A stretch of 64,000 bases of DNA from Gyrodactylus bullatarudis (lineage: Eukaryota; Platyhelminthes; Monogenea; Gyrodactylidea; Gyrodactylidae): positions 62,001 through 126,000 of the forward strand of contig SSNU01000145.1 in assembly GCA_012064415.1 (NCBI GenBank). The letters are read 5' to 3'. The notes under the pieces are model-generated. The model saw only the letters and a list, made by a program, of their open reading frames with translations. It was not told the DNA's origin and searched no databases. A program made the translations under genes and the position numbers. This document shows positions 43,901-51,410 of this stretch, piece after piece. Positions within the stretch are counted from its first letter, which is position 1, and each line of letters starts with the position of its first letter.

Positions 43901-45174
43901 GAGATTTCTGTAAAAATCATAGATTCCCAACTCCATATCAATTAGCTTTATATCTTGATATCTTGTGAAGCAGACATTAATTCTGCAATTTAGACAACAA
44001 AGTCTACTTTCTCGGTATAGGATGAATTCACCATAGTAAATAACTATAACGCAAATTTCTTAAAGCCTAAACATAACATTGCCAAGGATGTGTTTCAATA
44101 TAAATTTCAATTCCAGACAAATCGTAAAACCCTGATTTTGTAGAAGAAAAAGACTTGTTTCAAATTACAAGACTAGAATTTTGATAATCCTTTTCCTTTA
44201 TACTTGTGATCTAAAAAGTAAGCACTCATGACATTCTTATCGAAAAGATTCTAATAAAATGTACTGAATTGTGTATAAGGAAAACCCTGTTCTATTATCT
44301 ATTAGAACCTTTGGATCTAAAGCTATTCTCGATGAATTTGGGAATTCATGATTTTTACAAAAATCTCATTATTTCATCAAGGTATCGAAAATGGTGCACG
44401 TAAATGGTGTGTTTTTTCAAAACAATGAAAAAGAGTAAATATTTTCTTTGTCTTATGATGATCCTGGAATGATTCTTCTCAGACCTTGAAATCAAGAAAA
44501 ATTTTCAACTCAAAGTTTAAAAAAATTAAAAAATCGCGCTATCTCGAATTTTAAAATGTCTCTAAAATTTTCCAAAAAAAACTCTTTTTCAAAGTTTATT
44601 TTCTAAAATCAGTAAAAGTTTACATTTTGAATCAGTTGCCAAAAAATCTTTCTCAAAAAAGAGTTCAGACTCGGAATCAGCGTAATTATTTTGGTCAAGG
44701 TTATAAATTTTTTTAATTTTTGTGATGTAAAAACTAATAATTTAGGACATGAATTGAAGTACTCACATTTTTCGAGCTGGCATCAACTGCCACCTTCATC
44801 ATATCGAGTTTGGAATTCAATTCACGAATAGTCTTCTCCTTTTCCACCATGTGTCTTTGCAGTTCTTCATATTGTTCCTTTAGCACTTCGTATTCCTTCT
44901 TCAAATTTTCGAATGGGTCCTCGCATTCGCTGTCGCTGAGTTTAACATTGGAGGAGCCAAAGTTGGGACCCGGCGTGAGAGATCCACTTGGCGAAGTGCT
45001 GGCTGCATTTTGACCCTGCGCTGGGGATAAGAAGGATTTCAGGAAGGACATTTGCTTTTTGGTTCTTTTGGTGAAATTCTTTGGTGTCGCTGTTGGAGTG
45101 GGTGTGCCAATCTTTTTATTGATATCACTCGAACGTTTATCAATTACTTTGATCTGCTGAGTGTTATTGGTTGA
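19755..45174 (-). CDS. cGMP-dependent protein kinase (PKG, foraging-like), 11 coding exons
   Basis: Serine/threonine kinase activated by cGMP. Exons in transcript order: 44767-45174, 42464-42636, 39425-39591, 38423-38536, 37633-38041, 28111-28452, 25383-25472, 22713-22854, 21876-22039, 20778-20969, 19755-19917. All junctions are GT-AG and phase-compatible; 2364 bases give 787 residues plus stop. Residues 89-130 form a coiled coil with heptad Leu (91, 98, 105); 170-175 are GISAEP, the PKG autoinhibitory segment. CNB-A has [14 protein letters not shown] (271-284) and [18 protein letters not shown] (394-407), each with the Arg-Thr pair (282-283, 405-406) that favours cGMP. The kinase has GVGGFG 482-487, Lys505, YRDLKPEN 597-604, DFG 617-619, [10 protein letters not shown] and APE 641-643. 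The tail has NSNFDKFP and SGWDVNF. The start codon is not seen: the first exon opens at an acceptor, so a 5' exon lies upstream. Confidence 0.95.
19918..20777 (-). other. PKG intron 10
   Basis: 860 bp, no element identified. A short motif near 20052-20082 (CTTCTTATTGGTTAAAACAA) recurs inverted near 22643, so some repeat is present. Confidence 0.5.
20778..20969 (-). CDS. PKG exon 10: kinase C-lobe
   Basis: Encodes [18 protein letters not shown] and [20 protein letters not shown]. Acceptor TTTTCAG, donor GTGAGT. Confidence 0.93.
20970..21875 (-). other. PKG intron 9
   Basis: 906 bp, nothing recognised. Confidence 0.5.
21876..22039 (-). CDS. PKG exon 9: DFG and activation loop
   Basis: Starts [10 protein letters not shown] (Cys where most PKGs have Val before DFG), then [15 protein letters not shown] and [13 protein letters not shown]. 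Acceptor TTCTTAG, donor GTGAGT. Confidence 0.93.
22250..22445 (+). mobile_element. tRNA-headed SINE with hammerhead-like fold, copy 1 (PKG intron 8)
   Basis: A tRNA-type B box GGTTCAAATCC (22270-22280) is followed by the hammerhead-like segment and a body (TATACTTGGATTATTTCTAA, CTCGGTGGGATCCAT, AACATTCAGCGACATGGGCT) found again inverted at 39960-40165. The two copies show a dispersed family. Ends are approximate. Confidence 0.7.
22289..22334 (+). ncRNA. Hammerhead-ribozyme-like fold, one core mismatch
   Basis: Stem I GGCATA (22289-22294) pairs with TATGTC (22329-22334). The core ATGATGA (22295-22301) stands for CUGAUGA. Stem II is GTCC/GGAC (22302-22305, 22313-22316) with an A7 loop, then GAAA (22317-22320). 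A very short stem III lies in CGCGCGTA with cleavage expected after A22328. Position 3 is A rather than the essential C, so this copy is probably inactive. Confidence 0.6.
22713..22854 (-). CDS. PKG exon 8: catalytic loop
   Basis: Encodes [20 protein letters not shown] with catalytic Asp599. Donor GTAAGC. Confidence 0.93.
23213..23483. mobile_element. piggyBac-type MITE
   Basis: TTAA (23209-23212) precedes CCCTCAAAGTC. The right end GACTTTGAGGG is followed by ATTAA, one base off an exact TTAA flank. An 11-bp inverted end and TTAA context support piggyBac; the interior is non-coding. Confidence 0.6.
24265..24524. mobile_element. Non-coding derivative of the Ginger-type element
   Basis: The left end TGTTACCGATAATCTTGTTA with TATA before it matches the end of the 34878-37444 transposon. 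The right half (GAGTCTATCAAGAGTAACAA) is its inverse. The last bases of the right end have drifted. About 260 bp, no coding. Confidence 0.65.
25383..25472 (-). CDS. PKG exon 7: kinase hinge
   Basis: 30 codons: [20 protein letters not shown] then GELWTILRD. Acceptor CTTTTAG, donor GTAAGT. Confidence 0.92.
26153..26885. repeat. Foldback repeat family B, full copy
   Basis: Left end AACCTAGTTGACATGAAAAT and right end CTTCAAATCAACTAGCTTTA are inverted. The arms extend hundreds of bases inward (AGAATTTACT and AGTAAACTCT), so the copy can fold into a long hairpin. Other copies: 34520-34873, 43405-43955, 56640-56995, 61715-62190. Class unknown; no coding. Confidence 0.75.
27085..27284 (+). pseudogene. 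Penelope-like GIY-YIG endonuclease, 3' fragment
   Basis: Parallel to the end of the 55478-55924 frame: DHLKK region, [20 protein letters not shown], then QLPWPM and TGA at 27282-27284. No upstream domain. Confidence 0.7.
27299..27333 (+). ncRNA. Possible degenerate hammerhead motif after the Penelope fragment
   Basis: GCCA (27299-27302) could pair with TGGC (27330-27333) as stem I. Intact CTGATGA (27303-27309) and GAAA (27318-27321) follow, with a short stem III ending GTA. Stem II between them (GGCTTTAA) cannot pair, so this is at best a relic. Confidence 0.3.
28111..28452 (-). CDS. PKG exon 6: linker and kinase N-lobe
   Basis: A Pro/Gln-rich linker of about 50 residues ([18 protein letters not shown]), then [19 protein letters not shown] and SFAMKRM with the ATP-binding Lys. 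Acceptor TTCCCAG, donor GTGAGT. A plus-strand frame over this exon is a shadow. Confidence 0.94.
30290..30520. repeat. Partial foldback family A copy
   Basis: Starts TATAGTTAATACGAAGATGGGAATTTG like the family A end and continues with TCTCACTTTGAAATCAGCAA; the other end is absent. Confidence 0.6.
30879..31508 (+). pseudogene. hAT-like transposase fragment
   Basis: About 210 residues from [17 protein letters not shown] through [20 protein letters not shown] and [18 protein letters not shown]. The RWGSWL block and the preceding LAHLIHNC are typical of hAT-superfamily transposases and related ZBED-type proteins. BED finger and C-terminal dimerisation domain are missing and no initiator is present, so it is a dead fragment. 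No flanking inverted ends were found. Confidence 0.7.
31728..32145. repeat. Foldback family A, partial copy
   Basis: Begins CTAGTTAATATGAAGATGG and carries the family core (AATCAACTTTTGATCACTCT), then abuts the complete copy that follows. Confidence 0.65.
32146..32888. repeat. Foldback family A, full copy (743 bp)
   Basis: The left CTAATTAATATGAAGATGGG mirrors the right CCCATCTTCATATTAACTAG, and most of each half is the inverse of the other (for example CTAGATCGTAGGTTCCACTT with AAGTGGAACCTACGATCTAG). It can form a hairpin of several hundred base pairs. No coding. A shorter copy is at 53873-54410. Confidence 0.8.
33241..33508. repeat. 107-bp-arm palindrome with 54-bp loop
   Basis: 33241-33347 and 33402-33508 are almost exact inverses (TGGGGGAAGG at one edge, CCTTCCCCCA at the other; innermost ATCACAATGC and GCATTGTGAT). 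The open frame into the left arm is incidental. Confidence 0.9.
34520..34873. repeat. Foldback family B, partial copy
   Basis: Shares CGAAAATGCACC, TGATTCGAAGCAGTTAAATG and the right end CATGTCAACTAGCTTA with 26153-26885. The left end is missing. The Ginger-type element is inserted at its terminal TATA. Confidence 0.7.
35269..36946 (+). pseudogene. Ginger integrase-type transposase, interrupted
   Basis: Pieces in order: N-terminal part 35269-35487; a finger remnant around 35490-35620 (GYAGRDI, stop, then [11 protein letters not shown]); integrase core [19 protein letters not shown] and [17 protein letters not shown] to ILDIFLDFG at about 35845. The core resumes at about 36335 with [20 protein letters not shown], where Glu of GSVERTN would be the third catalytic acid, and [16 protein letters not shown]-terminal part at 36722-36946 has [19 protein letters not shown]. 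The arrangement resembles KRBA2-like Ginger integrases. Stops, frame breaks and the nested insertion make it non-functional. Confidence 0.75.
35847..36332. mobile_element. Foldback family A-like insertion inside the Ginger integrase
   Basis: It has the family core (AATCAAAAGATAATTTTTAC, CCCTCTCTCACTTTGAAATC) and the end CCCAACTTCATATCAATTAG. It splits the integrase reading frame between the second and third catalytic residues. Confidence 0.7.
37633..38041 (-). CDS. PKG exon 5: cGMP-binding domain B
   Basis: Encodes [17 protein letters not shown], the inter-domain helix, and domain B with [19 protein letters not shown]. Acceptor AACAAG, donor GTACGT, ends phase 2. The frame running past the donor is intron read-through. 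Confidence 0.92.
38042..38422 (-). other. PKG intron 4
   Basis: 381 bp, nothing recognised. Confidence 0.5.
38423..38536 (-). CDS. PKG exon 4: phosphate-binding cassette of domain A
   Basis: 38 codons including [16 protein letters not shown]. Acceptor GTACAG, donor GTGAGG, phase 1 at both ends. Confidence 0.92.
38537..39424 (-). other. PKG intron 3
   Basis: 888 bp, no element recognised. Confidence 0.5.
39425..39591 (-). CDS. PKG exon 3: first part of cGMP-binding domain A
   Basis: Encodes [19 protein letters not shown] and [13 protein letters not shown]. Acceptor CTCCAG, donor GTAAGT, phases 2 and 1. Confidence 0.9.
39960..40165 (-). mobile_element. tRNA-headed SINE, copy 2
   Basis: Reverse complement reads: possible A-box region (TATCAGACTAC), B box GGCTCAAATCC (40126-40136), CCCAGGTTTTGGCA, GGACGAAACGCGCGTATATG (40090-40109), then the same body as copy 1 including CTCGGTGGGATCCAT. 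The left half of the hammerhead core is deleted. A small open frame over it is incidental. Confidence 0.7.
40741..40870 (+). pseudogene. LINE-type reverse transcriptase fragment
   Basis: [20 protein letters not shown] and [10 protein letters not shown] match the shape of the RT motif A block (LDIAKAFD) of non-LTR elements. Downstream frames up to 41300 may continue it in broken form but no motif is clear. Confidence 0.45.
42240..42355. repeat. Foldback family B end fragment
   Basis: Ends TTTCATTTTCATGTCAAGTAG, parallel to other right ends of the family. Confidence 0.55.
42464..42636 (-). CDS. PKG exon 2: autoinhibitory segment
   Basis: Residues 137 to 194 (part), donor GTAAGT, acceptor AATAG. 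Contains [23 protein letters not shown] is shared with PKG type I pseudosubstrate regions. The open frame reported in another phase here is a shadow. Confidence 0.85.
42637..44766 (-). other. PKG intron 1 (visible)
   Basis: 2.1 kb mostly made of foldback copies: family A-like at 42840-43390 (end CCAACTCCATTTCACTTAGC), family B at 43405-43955, and a family A fragment at 44330-44600. Confidence 0.6.
43405..43955. repeat. Foldback family B copy
   Basis: Left AACATAGTTGAGATGAAGATG and right CCATATCAATTAGCTTTATA ends are inverted. The interior has the family TTTCCACTTTTTCAACTTTT block and its inverse. Confidence 0.7.
44767..45174 (-). CDS. PKG exon 1 (visible): coiled coil
   Basis: Residues 1-136, phase 0 at both ends, acceptor TTTCAG and donor GTGAGT. 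A Ser/Thr/Pro-rich start ([12 protein letters not shown]) and basic KRTKK precede the heptad region used for dimerisation. There is no clear initiator, though Met42 (MSFLKSFL) could start an isoform. Confidence 0.85.
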
Positions 45175-46879
45175 CTGAAACAAATAGAGCTTGGATTAAT
45201 TTTAAGAAGAACTAAGAGAATTTGTGTAGCGATTCTGTGTGTAATCTTTTATGACTCTCATTCACCCTCCCCGAATATAATTACTCTAATCCATCGCAAA
45301 AGTGTAATTAGATTAATTAACTATACTATGATGGTAAGATATGTTGGTTAAGTGAAATACTATCATTCATTCAAAAGATTTCATTCTATATATACTTTAT
45401 TAATTAATGACATCAAAATAAGTAATCACATACTAAGCATGGATCTATTATTATTTCTTATGATAAAAGAGAGAAGCGATTAATAGTTTGATATTATTCA
45501 ATAAAATGAATCACATCGTATATTGTGTAATTTGGTGTTTATATATAACTAATTGTGCAAAATGATCAAATACTGTTTGAAAATATCTCGTTAGCTAAGC
45601 ATAAATTTATTTACCATAATTGGATTTTGTTTATTCATAATGGGTGTGTAAAGTTATCTTCTCTCAGAGCTAAATTTAATAGAAACTTGTTATTATTCTG
45701 ATAAAGTTCATGAAAAAAGATTGCTAATTATATGATTGGTCAGTTAGGACAGGTGACATTATTGAAAGCCAACAGAATCACAAATTCCAAAGGTTTACTA
45801 TATTCATTCAAAGTTTGAATGAAATAGGAAAACTAAAAGAGTGAAAAAATTAATATTTTCCCACTCGGGAATGATGAAATAGCCTTTAGACAAGAAATAA
45901 TTCTCTCCTAGGCATAAATAAATTCGTTTGATTTGGCATCGAGGAATCACCTGATATTTTTCGAAGAAAAGATAATTGCAGAATAATATCAACTTTTTAT
46001 TGGGTGAATACACTTATTAATCAATAAATAATACAGTAAAGCATGAAAAACTTTTGATTTCTTCTCTAGATACACTTTAAGAAGATTCGAGGATACATCC
46101 GATATAAATCAATGTTTGGATTTATTACCTCTTTAGTTAGGTTAATAAATGTCATTTGATAGATTTGGATGGAAATACATACAATATTGAATCATGATTC
46201 TTCAAAAAAAGGAAAAATTCATTCACACAAAAGCATATAGAGTAATTTCCCTGTCGCACTTTACCTAGTCTTAGTTTTAGCCTAATTTAGGTGTGAAGAC
46301 AAAAATTTTGCTGACTATTGCGCATCTAACTGAAATGAATTTATTATTTTAATACAAAAGACTCAGAATTTTCCACCGAATAGTCTTCAATTTCATAATG
46401 AAATCAACCCATAAGTGGCTGGAATAAGAAGGATTATGAAAAAATAACTAAATTAACCATGAAGCCCCTCTTGATGATAAGTTTGGTATTTTTGAAGATA
46501 AAACTTAAGAAACTTATTAAATGGCCAAGATATTCCGGATTTTAGTGATTGCGTTGTAAAAATTCATTGAAAATTGAGCGGCGATTTGAAAAATGTAAAA
46601 CCGAATGACATGATGAAGAATCATCCAGTACAGAACAATGCTTAGAATTGATAGTTCTATCAGAAGAGTTGGTCCTAATATGAGGTTAAAAATTTCACCC
46701 TAGCCTATTCAATGAATAGTATTCATCACAATCTAAAAACGAAAAAAATACTCATTCATTCACATTTCTGAAAATCTTGTAAAGAATTAGAATGAATTAC
46801 GCAGTATAACAAATATCTTCAACCAACGTGAAAATTTCAAAACTGATAGAGAATATCATTCTGATCTCAAATCCAAAAT
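45175..46879. other. Region upstream of visible PKG exons
   Basis: AT-rich, no gene recognised. It should contain an intron and possibly upstream PKG exons, none of which I could identify. Confidence 0.45.
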
Positions 46880-47385
46880 TAATAAAAATATTTAGGGTTA
46901 TTTAGGGAAATAATAGTGAATGAATTGGAAAAAAAAACTATTTTTATGAAGCTCAACTTCAAAGGTGATGGGTTCAGTAATGACATTAGAAGAAGGCTAA
47001 ATGATCTCATCAATCAACATTATAATAACATACAATTGAAAATTGTATTTAAAACTCAGAGATTGTTTAGTTTGATTCATAAAGATTTGCTGAAGCCAGA
47101 GGAGAAAACTCTATTTGTTTACAAATTCCAATGTGATTATGGAGCCTCATATATAGGTAAAGCGATTAGGAAATTATCTACACGAGAGGAGGATCATCTG
47201 AAGAAGGATACTGACAAGAAGATCATACAGCTTCAATTTCAGATTTTTCCGTTTTATCCGAAAAACCTAATGACGACAGCATAGATTTATGGGTGAAAGA
47301 AAAATTTCTTATTAACCTATATAAAATTAATCTATGTGTTCAAAAGAATTATTCCTATAATCTTCAATTACCTTGACCAATGTGA
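46880..47385 (+). pseudogene. Penelope-like GIY-YIG endonuclease fragment
   Basis: FMKLNFKGDGFSNDIRRRLN leads into SLIHKDLLKPEEKTLFVYKF and CDYGASYIGKAIRKLSTREE, the GIY-YIG-type block of Penelope-like retroelements. The frame breaks near 47230 and the tail (LCVQKNYSYNLQL) continues in another frame to TGA at 47383-47385. The RT domain is absent. Confidence 0.75.
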
Positions 47386-48572
47386 GCTTCTTCACTGTTA
47401 CTATTTATTGGAGAGTTTTGGTGTTTTTTCAGCTTGCATTTTATTCTTCTTTTCTTTGACTTTACTATTTCTTTCATGAGTTGTAAAATATTATCTTGAA
47501 TGAATCTTTTAACTTTTATCATTTTTGAAAAATTACCACTGATGATGCTTCAAAAAATGTACATATGGCCCTAATATATCTTCTTTCAATTTTCTAAATA
47601 ATAGTGGTTGACACGGGTATTTTGAAAAATGCCATGAAGTTTTTCAATTTTATTCTAATCTCTATTCTGATGTAAGTTTGCTTAGTTTTTGTCTTGATAT
47701 CCTGTTGCAAAGATTTCTCAATTCAAGGGATTACGAAAAAAATAAGAAAAAGTGAATGGATTCAAATGTATTCAACGAATTGTTCACAAAATTTTTTCTG
47801 CCTCAGATCTGAATTTCTTTTTCGTTGGCCGTCCTCGCTGAGAGATCTTGTCTTCACCTATCAAATCTGTTTCCGTGAGTTTATTTATGTCGCAGTAGAT
47901 CAATTCATTGCCGTACAATTTTTTAACGACAAATATTTAACGACTCGTTTACGAGATATTCGAGAAGGAAAGAATTCTCGACATGACCCTCAGCTACAAG
48001 TTTGAGAAACACACCATCTAATTCTGGCAAAAAACTTGAAACAATAATCGGAAGGCTTAGCAATGAAAGAATGATACAGGCTAATTAAAATTCAATCGAT
48101 CATATCCAAAATAGCAAATGTAGTCAGTTTTTATGACTGGAGGCGATATTTTTGTCAAAATCTCTACCTTTCTTAATTCAAGGTCAATTGAAATTGAAGC
48201 TGTTGGGATGCTATGATTTTTACAAAAAACTCGAAAGCTCATAAAGATGCTCTTGATTTCTATACCTTTTTCAGGTCTAGTTCGTAGAATGAAGAAGTCA
48301 ATTTTATATTTTTTCATTTTGTATTTGTAAAACTCAATTGTCTATTTAGTATGTAATTAAGGTTGGAAAAAAAACAAAACTGAATCAACATGAATACTTC
48401 ACACTGTAGATTGATTGAGGTTTTTTTTCAATTGTGCACTCGAAAGAGTAATTATAATGACTGTGGAATTTTTTTTAGATCTTTACAATTTTCAATTTCG
48501 TATTTTTTCAATTCTCTTTCATAAATATGAATTGTCAATTTCGTTCAGTTTACGTGCAAAGTTAAATAGAAA
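47386..48572. other. Penelope trailing sequence and unassigned DNA
   Basis: The first about 200 bp resemble the sequence after other endonuclease copies (GAGAGTTTTGGTGTTTTTTC also at about 62395 inverted). CCACTGATGATGCTTC at 47536-47551 aligns with the possible hammerhead relic at 27300. The frame at 47694-48005 is unrecognised. Confidence 0.5.
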
Positions 48573-49171
48573 TAATAATTACAGAAAATATTTATTTTAT
48601 CAAAAATTATTATCATTAATTAATTATAACTATTCAGTTAAATCTTCCAAATTCATAGCAGGAATATAAATTTTTCGATATAAAAAGTTGCCGAAAAAAT
48701 TTTATCTGTTGTTATTGATGCTTTTGCATTCTCAGCAATAAGTTCTAACCTTCTTAGCCTAACTTCTTGAATGGTAGGATTGCCGTTATCGCGTTGGTAA
48801 GCCAATATTTCCGATCTCTGAGCTGCTAGCAATCTTTTGACTTCAGAATTATTTCAATAAAAAAGAATATGGAACTAAACGCTGAATTCTCACATCTTCA
48901 AAATTTATTTCATTTTCAATTGCACTGTGGGCTGGTGCATTATATTATATTGCGAAATTCTGAAAGCAGATCTGAAATCAGCACAAAATTTTTTTCCAGA
49001 AAAGTTCAACCTGATCAAGATTTATTTTTCCAAATCACTACCCGTGTTATCAATGATAATTGTCATAGGTGATTTTATATTCCTGCTATGAATTTGGAAG
49101 ATTTAACTGAATAGTTATAATTAATTGATGATAATAATTTTTGATAAAATAAATATTTTCTGTAATTATTA
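48573..49171. repeat. 98-bp inverted repeats around a 403-bp spacer
   Basis: 48573-48670 and 49074-49171 are inverse copies with very few differences (TCCAAATTCATAGCAGGAAT against its complement ATTCCTGCTATGAATTTGGA). This may be a foldback MITE; no clear target duplication. Spacer frames are not recognised. Confidence 0.8.
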
Positions 49172-51230
49172 ATTTTGCCGATCAGAAAAGAAGAAAAATT
49201 TGTTGAAAAAGAGTCAGAAATAGTAAAAACACATTAAGCTCAAAATTCAAAACAATGAAATTGTTGATAGCTCATCCCAGCAAGCTTCAAATATAAAAGC
49301 TTCATTCATCATTTGAGGTAGTAAAAATCAAACTTTTCATCTATAGTCTTGATATAGAGTAGAATTTTTCCCTTGTAAGACAATAGTCTAATCTTGAGAT
49401 GAATTCGGATTAGAGTTAAAGGAATGATAAATGATCATTATTTATACGATAGACTGATTTCTTCAAGTACCAAAGATAGATTTAATAATAAAAGTTGAGT
49501 ATATAGAATTTCAGGGGAAGGAAATTTTCAAATTTAATACAAAAAGATAATAAACTACTCATAGATTCTATCTTCTTCCAATTAACTCTCTTTCGACGCC
49601 AAAACTAAACGAATAACATTTAAAATTTAAAAGAAATTCCGCTTGATCGATCTGTTTACTAATCAGTGATTAGTAATCACTTTTCAACCTCAACATTGTA
49701 CCACTTTTCCTGATAGAATTATTAAACTAACAAAAAATATAGACCTGATAGAATAGATCTAATTCAGACAGGAAAATAGTAATTTTTTGCATTATATTCC
49801 GGGGACTACTTAATAATTCCAACAGTAGTCTTAACTTGAAGTGTCTACAACACCTAGTTAATGTATGAAGATGGGAATTTATGATTTTAACAAAGTCAAA
49901 AGATTAGTATGAACTGATTTGGAGTGTCATTTAGATATGCCGCAACAAAATTTATCTTAGCAAACAAAGTGATAAAAAGCTTTCGCCTATCTGATCAGTT
50001 AATGGAGCATAGTTTTTATATTCTAGAATCATTTCTAAGAAAATTACCCTTATCTCAAGCTATAGAAGTTAGGCAATTGTATTTTTGAATGGAAACTATT
50101 AAAACAGTTTAAAAAAAACTAAATTTTCTCTGAGTAATGAACTCTTACAGTTTTCAGTAGGGTTGTAGATTTTACAAAAAGTTGATACAAATTTAAAGAA
50201 AAAAATATTAATTTTTCAGATTTCACGAGAAATAGTGTTTATTTGAATTTCCTGAATTATTTCGAGTTGAATCAGCATGATATCTTTTAAAATAACTTCC
50301 TCGAAAAATACTCGTGATTAGTCTAGAAGATTCAATTATATAAGATTCAAAATCCCTGACATAACAAGAAGATCTTTTTGCTCAGACAATTTGAGCCAAG
50401 TAGTTAGCGAGTCTCTGACGAAAGATGGCATAGAATTAGTCATCTATTGAAACTATATCAGAGATCTCGAGTAGATAAGCGTTGTCCGATTGATCAGTCT
50501 CATTCAACGTAATAGAAAATACTCTACAATTATAATAATTTATTCTGTCTTGTCTCTAATACTTCGTTTGTTTGATCGGATTTGATGAGATACTTCTCAT
50601 CCCCTTTCCAATGATCAATGGAAATCTATTTTAAAATTCTTGGCTTATTTACAAACTTTATTCTTACTGTATATAGTTGGACAAATCAATCTATCGTGTA
50701 TAGTTTGATAAGATATCATTCATCATTCTGATAACTATAATCCAAATACAATTGTATTTCAGACTTGTCTTGCCTGGGCATTCTCTTGAAGAAAATAGCT
50801 GAGGTATATTGGAAAGAGGGGAAAACTATCTTTTCGATGTTATATGGTGATCTAGTTCAACCCTTCATGGCCATATTGTTGGAGTCACAAAACTTTCTAG
50901 AGCAATAATTTGAACTGAAAGATACATACAGTTCTATTTTCACCCCCTGATTAGAAAGGAAATTTATTCATTGATGCTAACCAGAGTTACTTGAAGAAAG
51001 GTGAAAATTTAGTCAAATATTTAAAACGTCTTTTTGAAAACTTATTTAAAAATAACTGTAGATTTCAACTATGCATTTTTCAAAGAAAGACCCATTTTTC
51101 AAATTTTGAGTTTGAACTTGGGATAGGGTCCTGCAGAATTCTAAATTTCAGAATGTTTCATAGCTCGGAAACATAAAAATCTTGCAGCAATATCTTGATG
51201 AAACTTTTTCCAAGTCTACTCACAGTTTAT
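49172..51230. other. Unassigned sequence
   Basis: A family A end fragment sits at 49855-49900 (TGAAGATGGGAATTTATGAT). 50860-50960 is similar to 27380-27480 (AACTGAAAGATAC, AAAGGAAATTTATT), probably Penelope-associated. No gene. Confidence 0.45.
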
Positions 51231-51410
51231 TACTACGTTAAGACTATGGGAGTATTAAATGATGCCAGACTAACGGGAGACTACACTGGCAAGAAGGGAT
51301 TCCTAGTTCGAATCCTAATAAGGATGAAACGCGTCTACATATGCCATCGTGAGTTGAATGTTATATATAATATTCTCATGGTATTGACACTTTCTAGTCC
51401 AATTTGTAAC
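51231..51410 (+). mobile_element. tRNA-headed SINE, copy 3 (diverged)
   Basis: B box AGTTCGAATCC (51305-51315) is followed closely by GGATGAAACGCGTC (51322-51335) and GTGAGTTGAAT, the last also at 59268. The CTGATGA half of the fold is lost. The open frame through it is incidental. Confidence 0.55.

Noticed and set aside
47694..48005. 103-codon plus-strand frame
   Set aside because: No recognisable motif or splice context; kept as unassigned.
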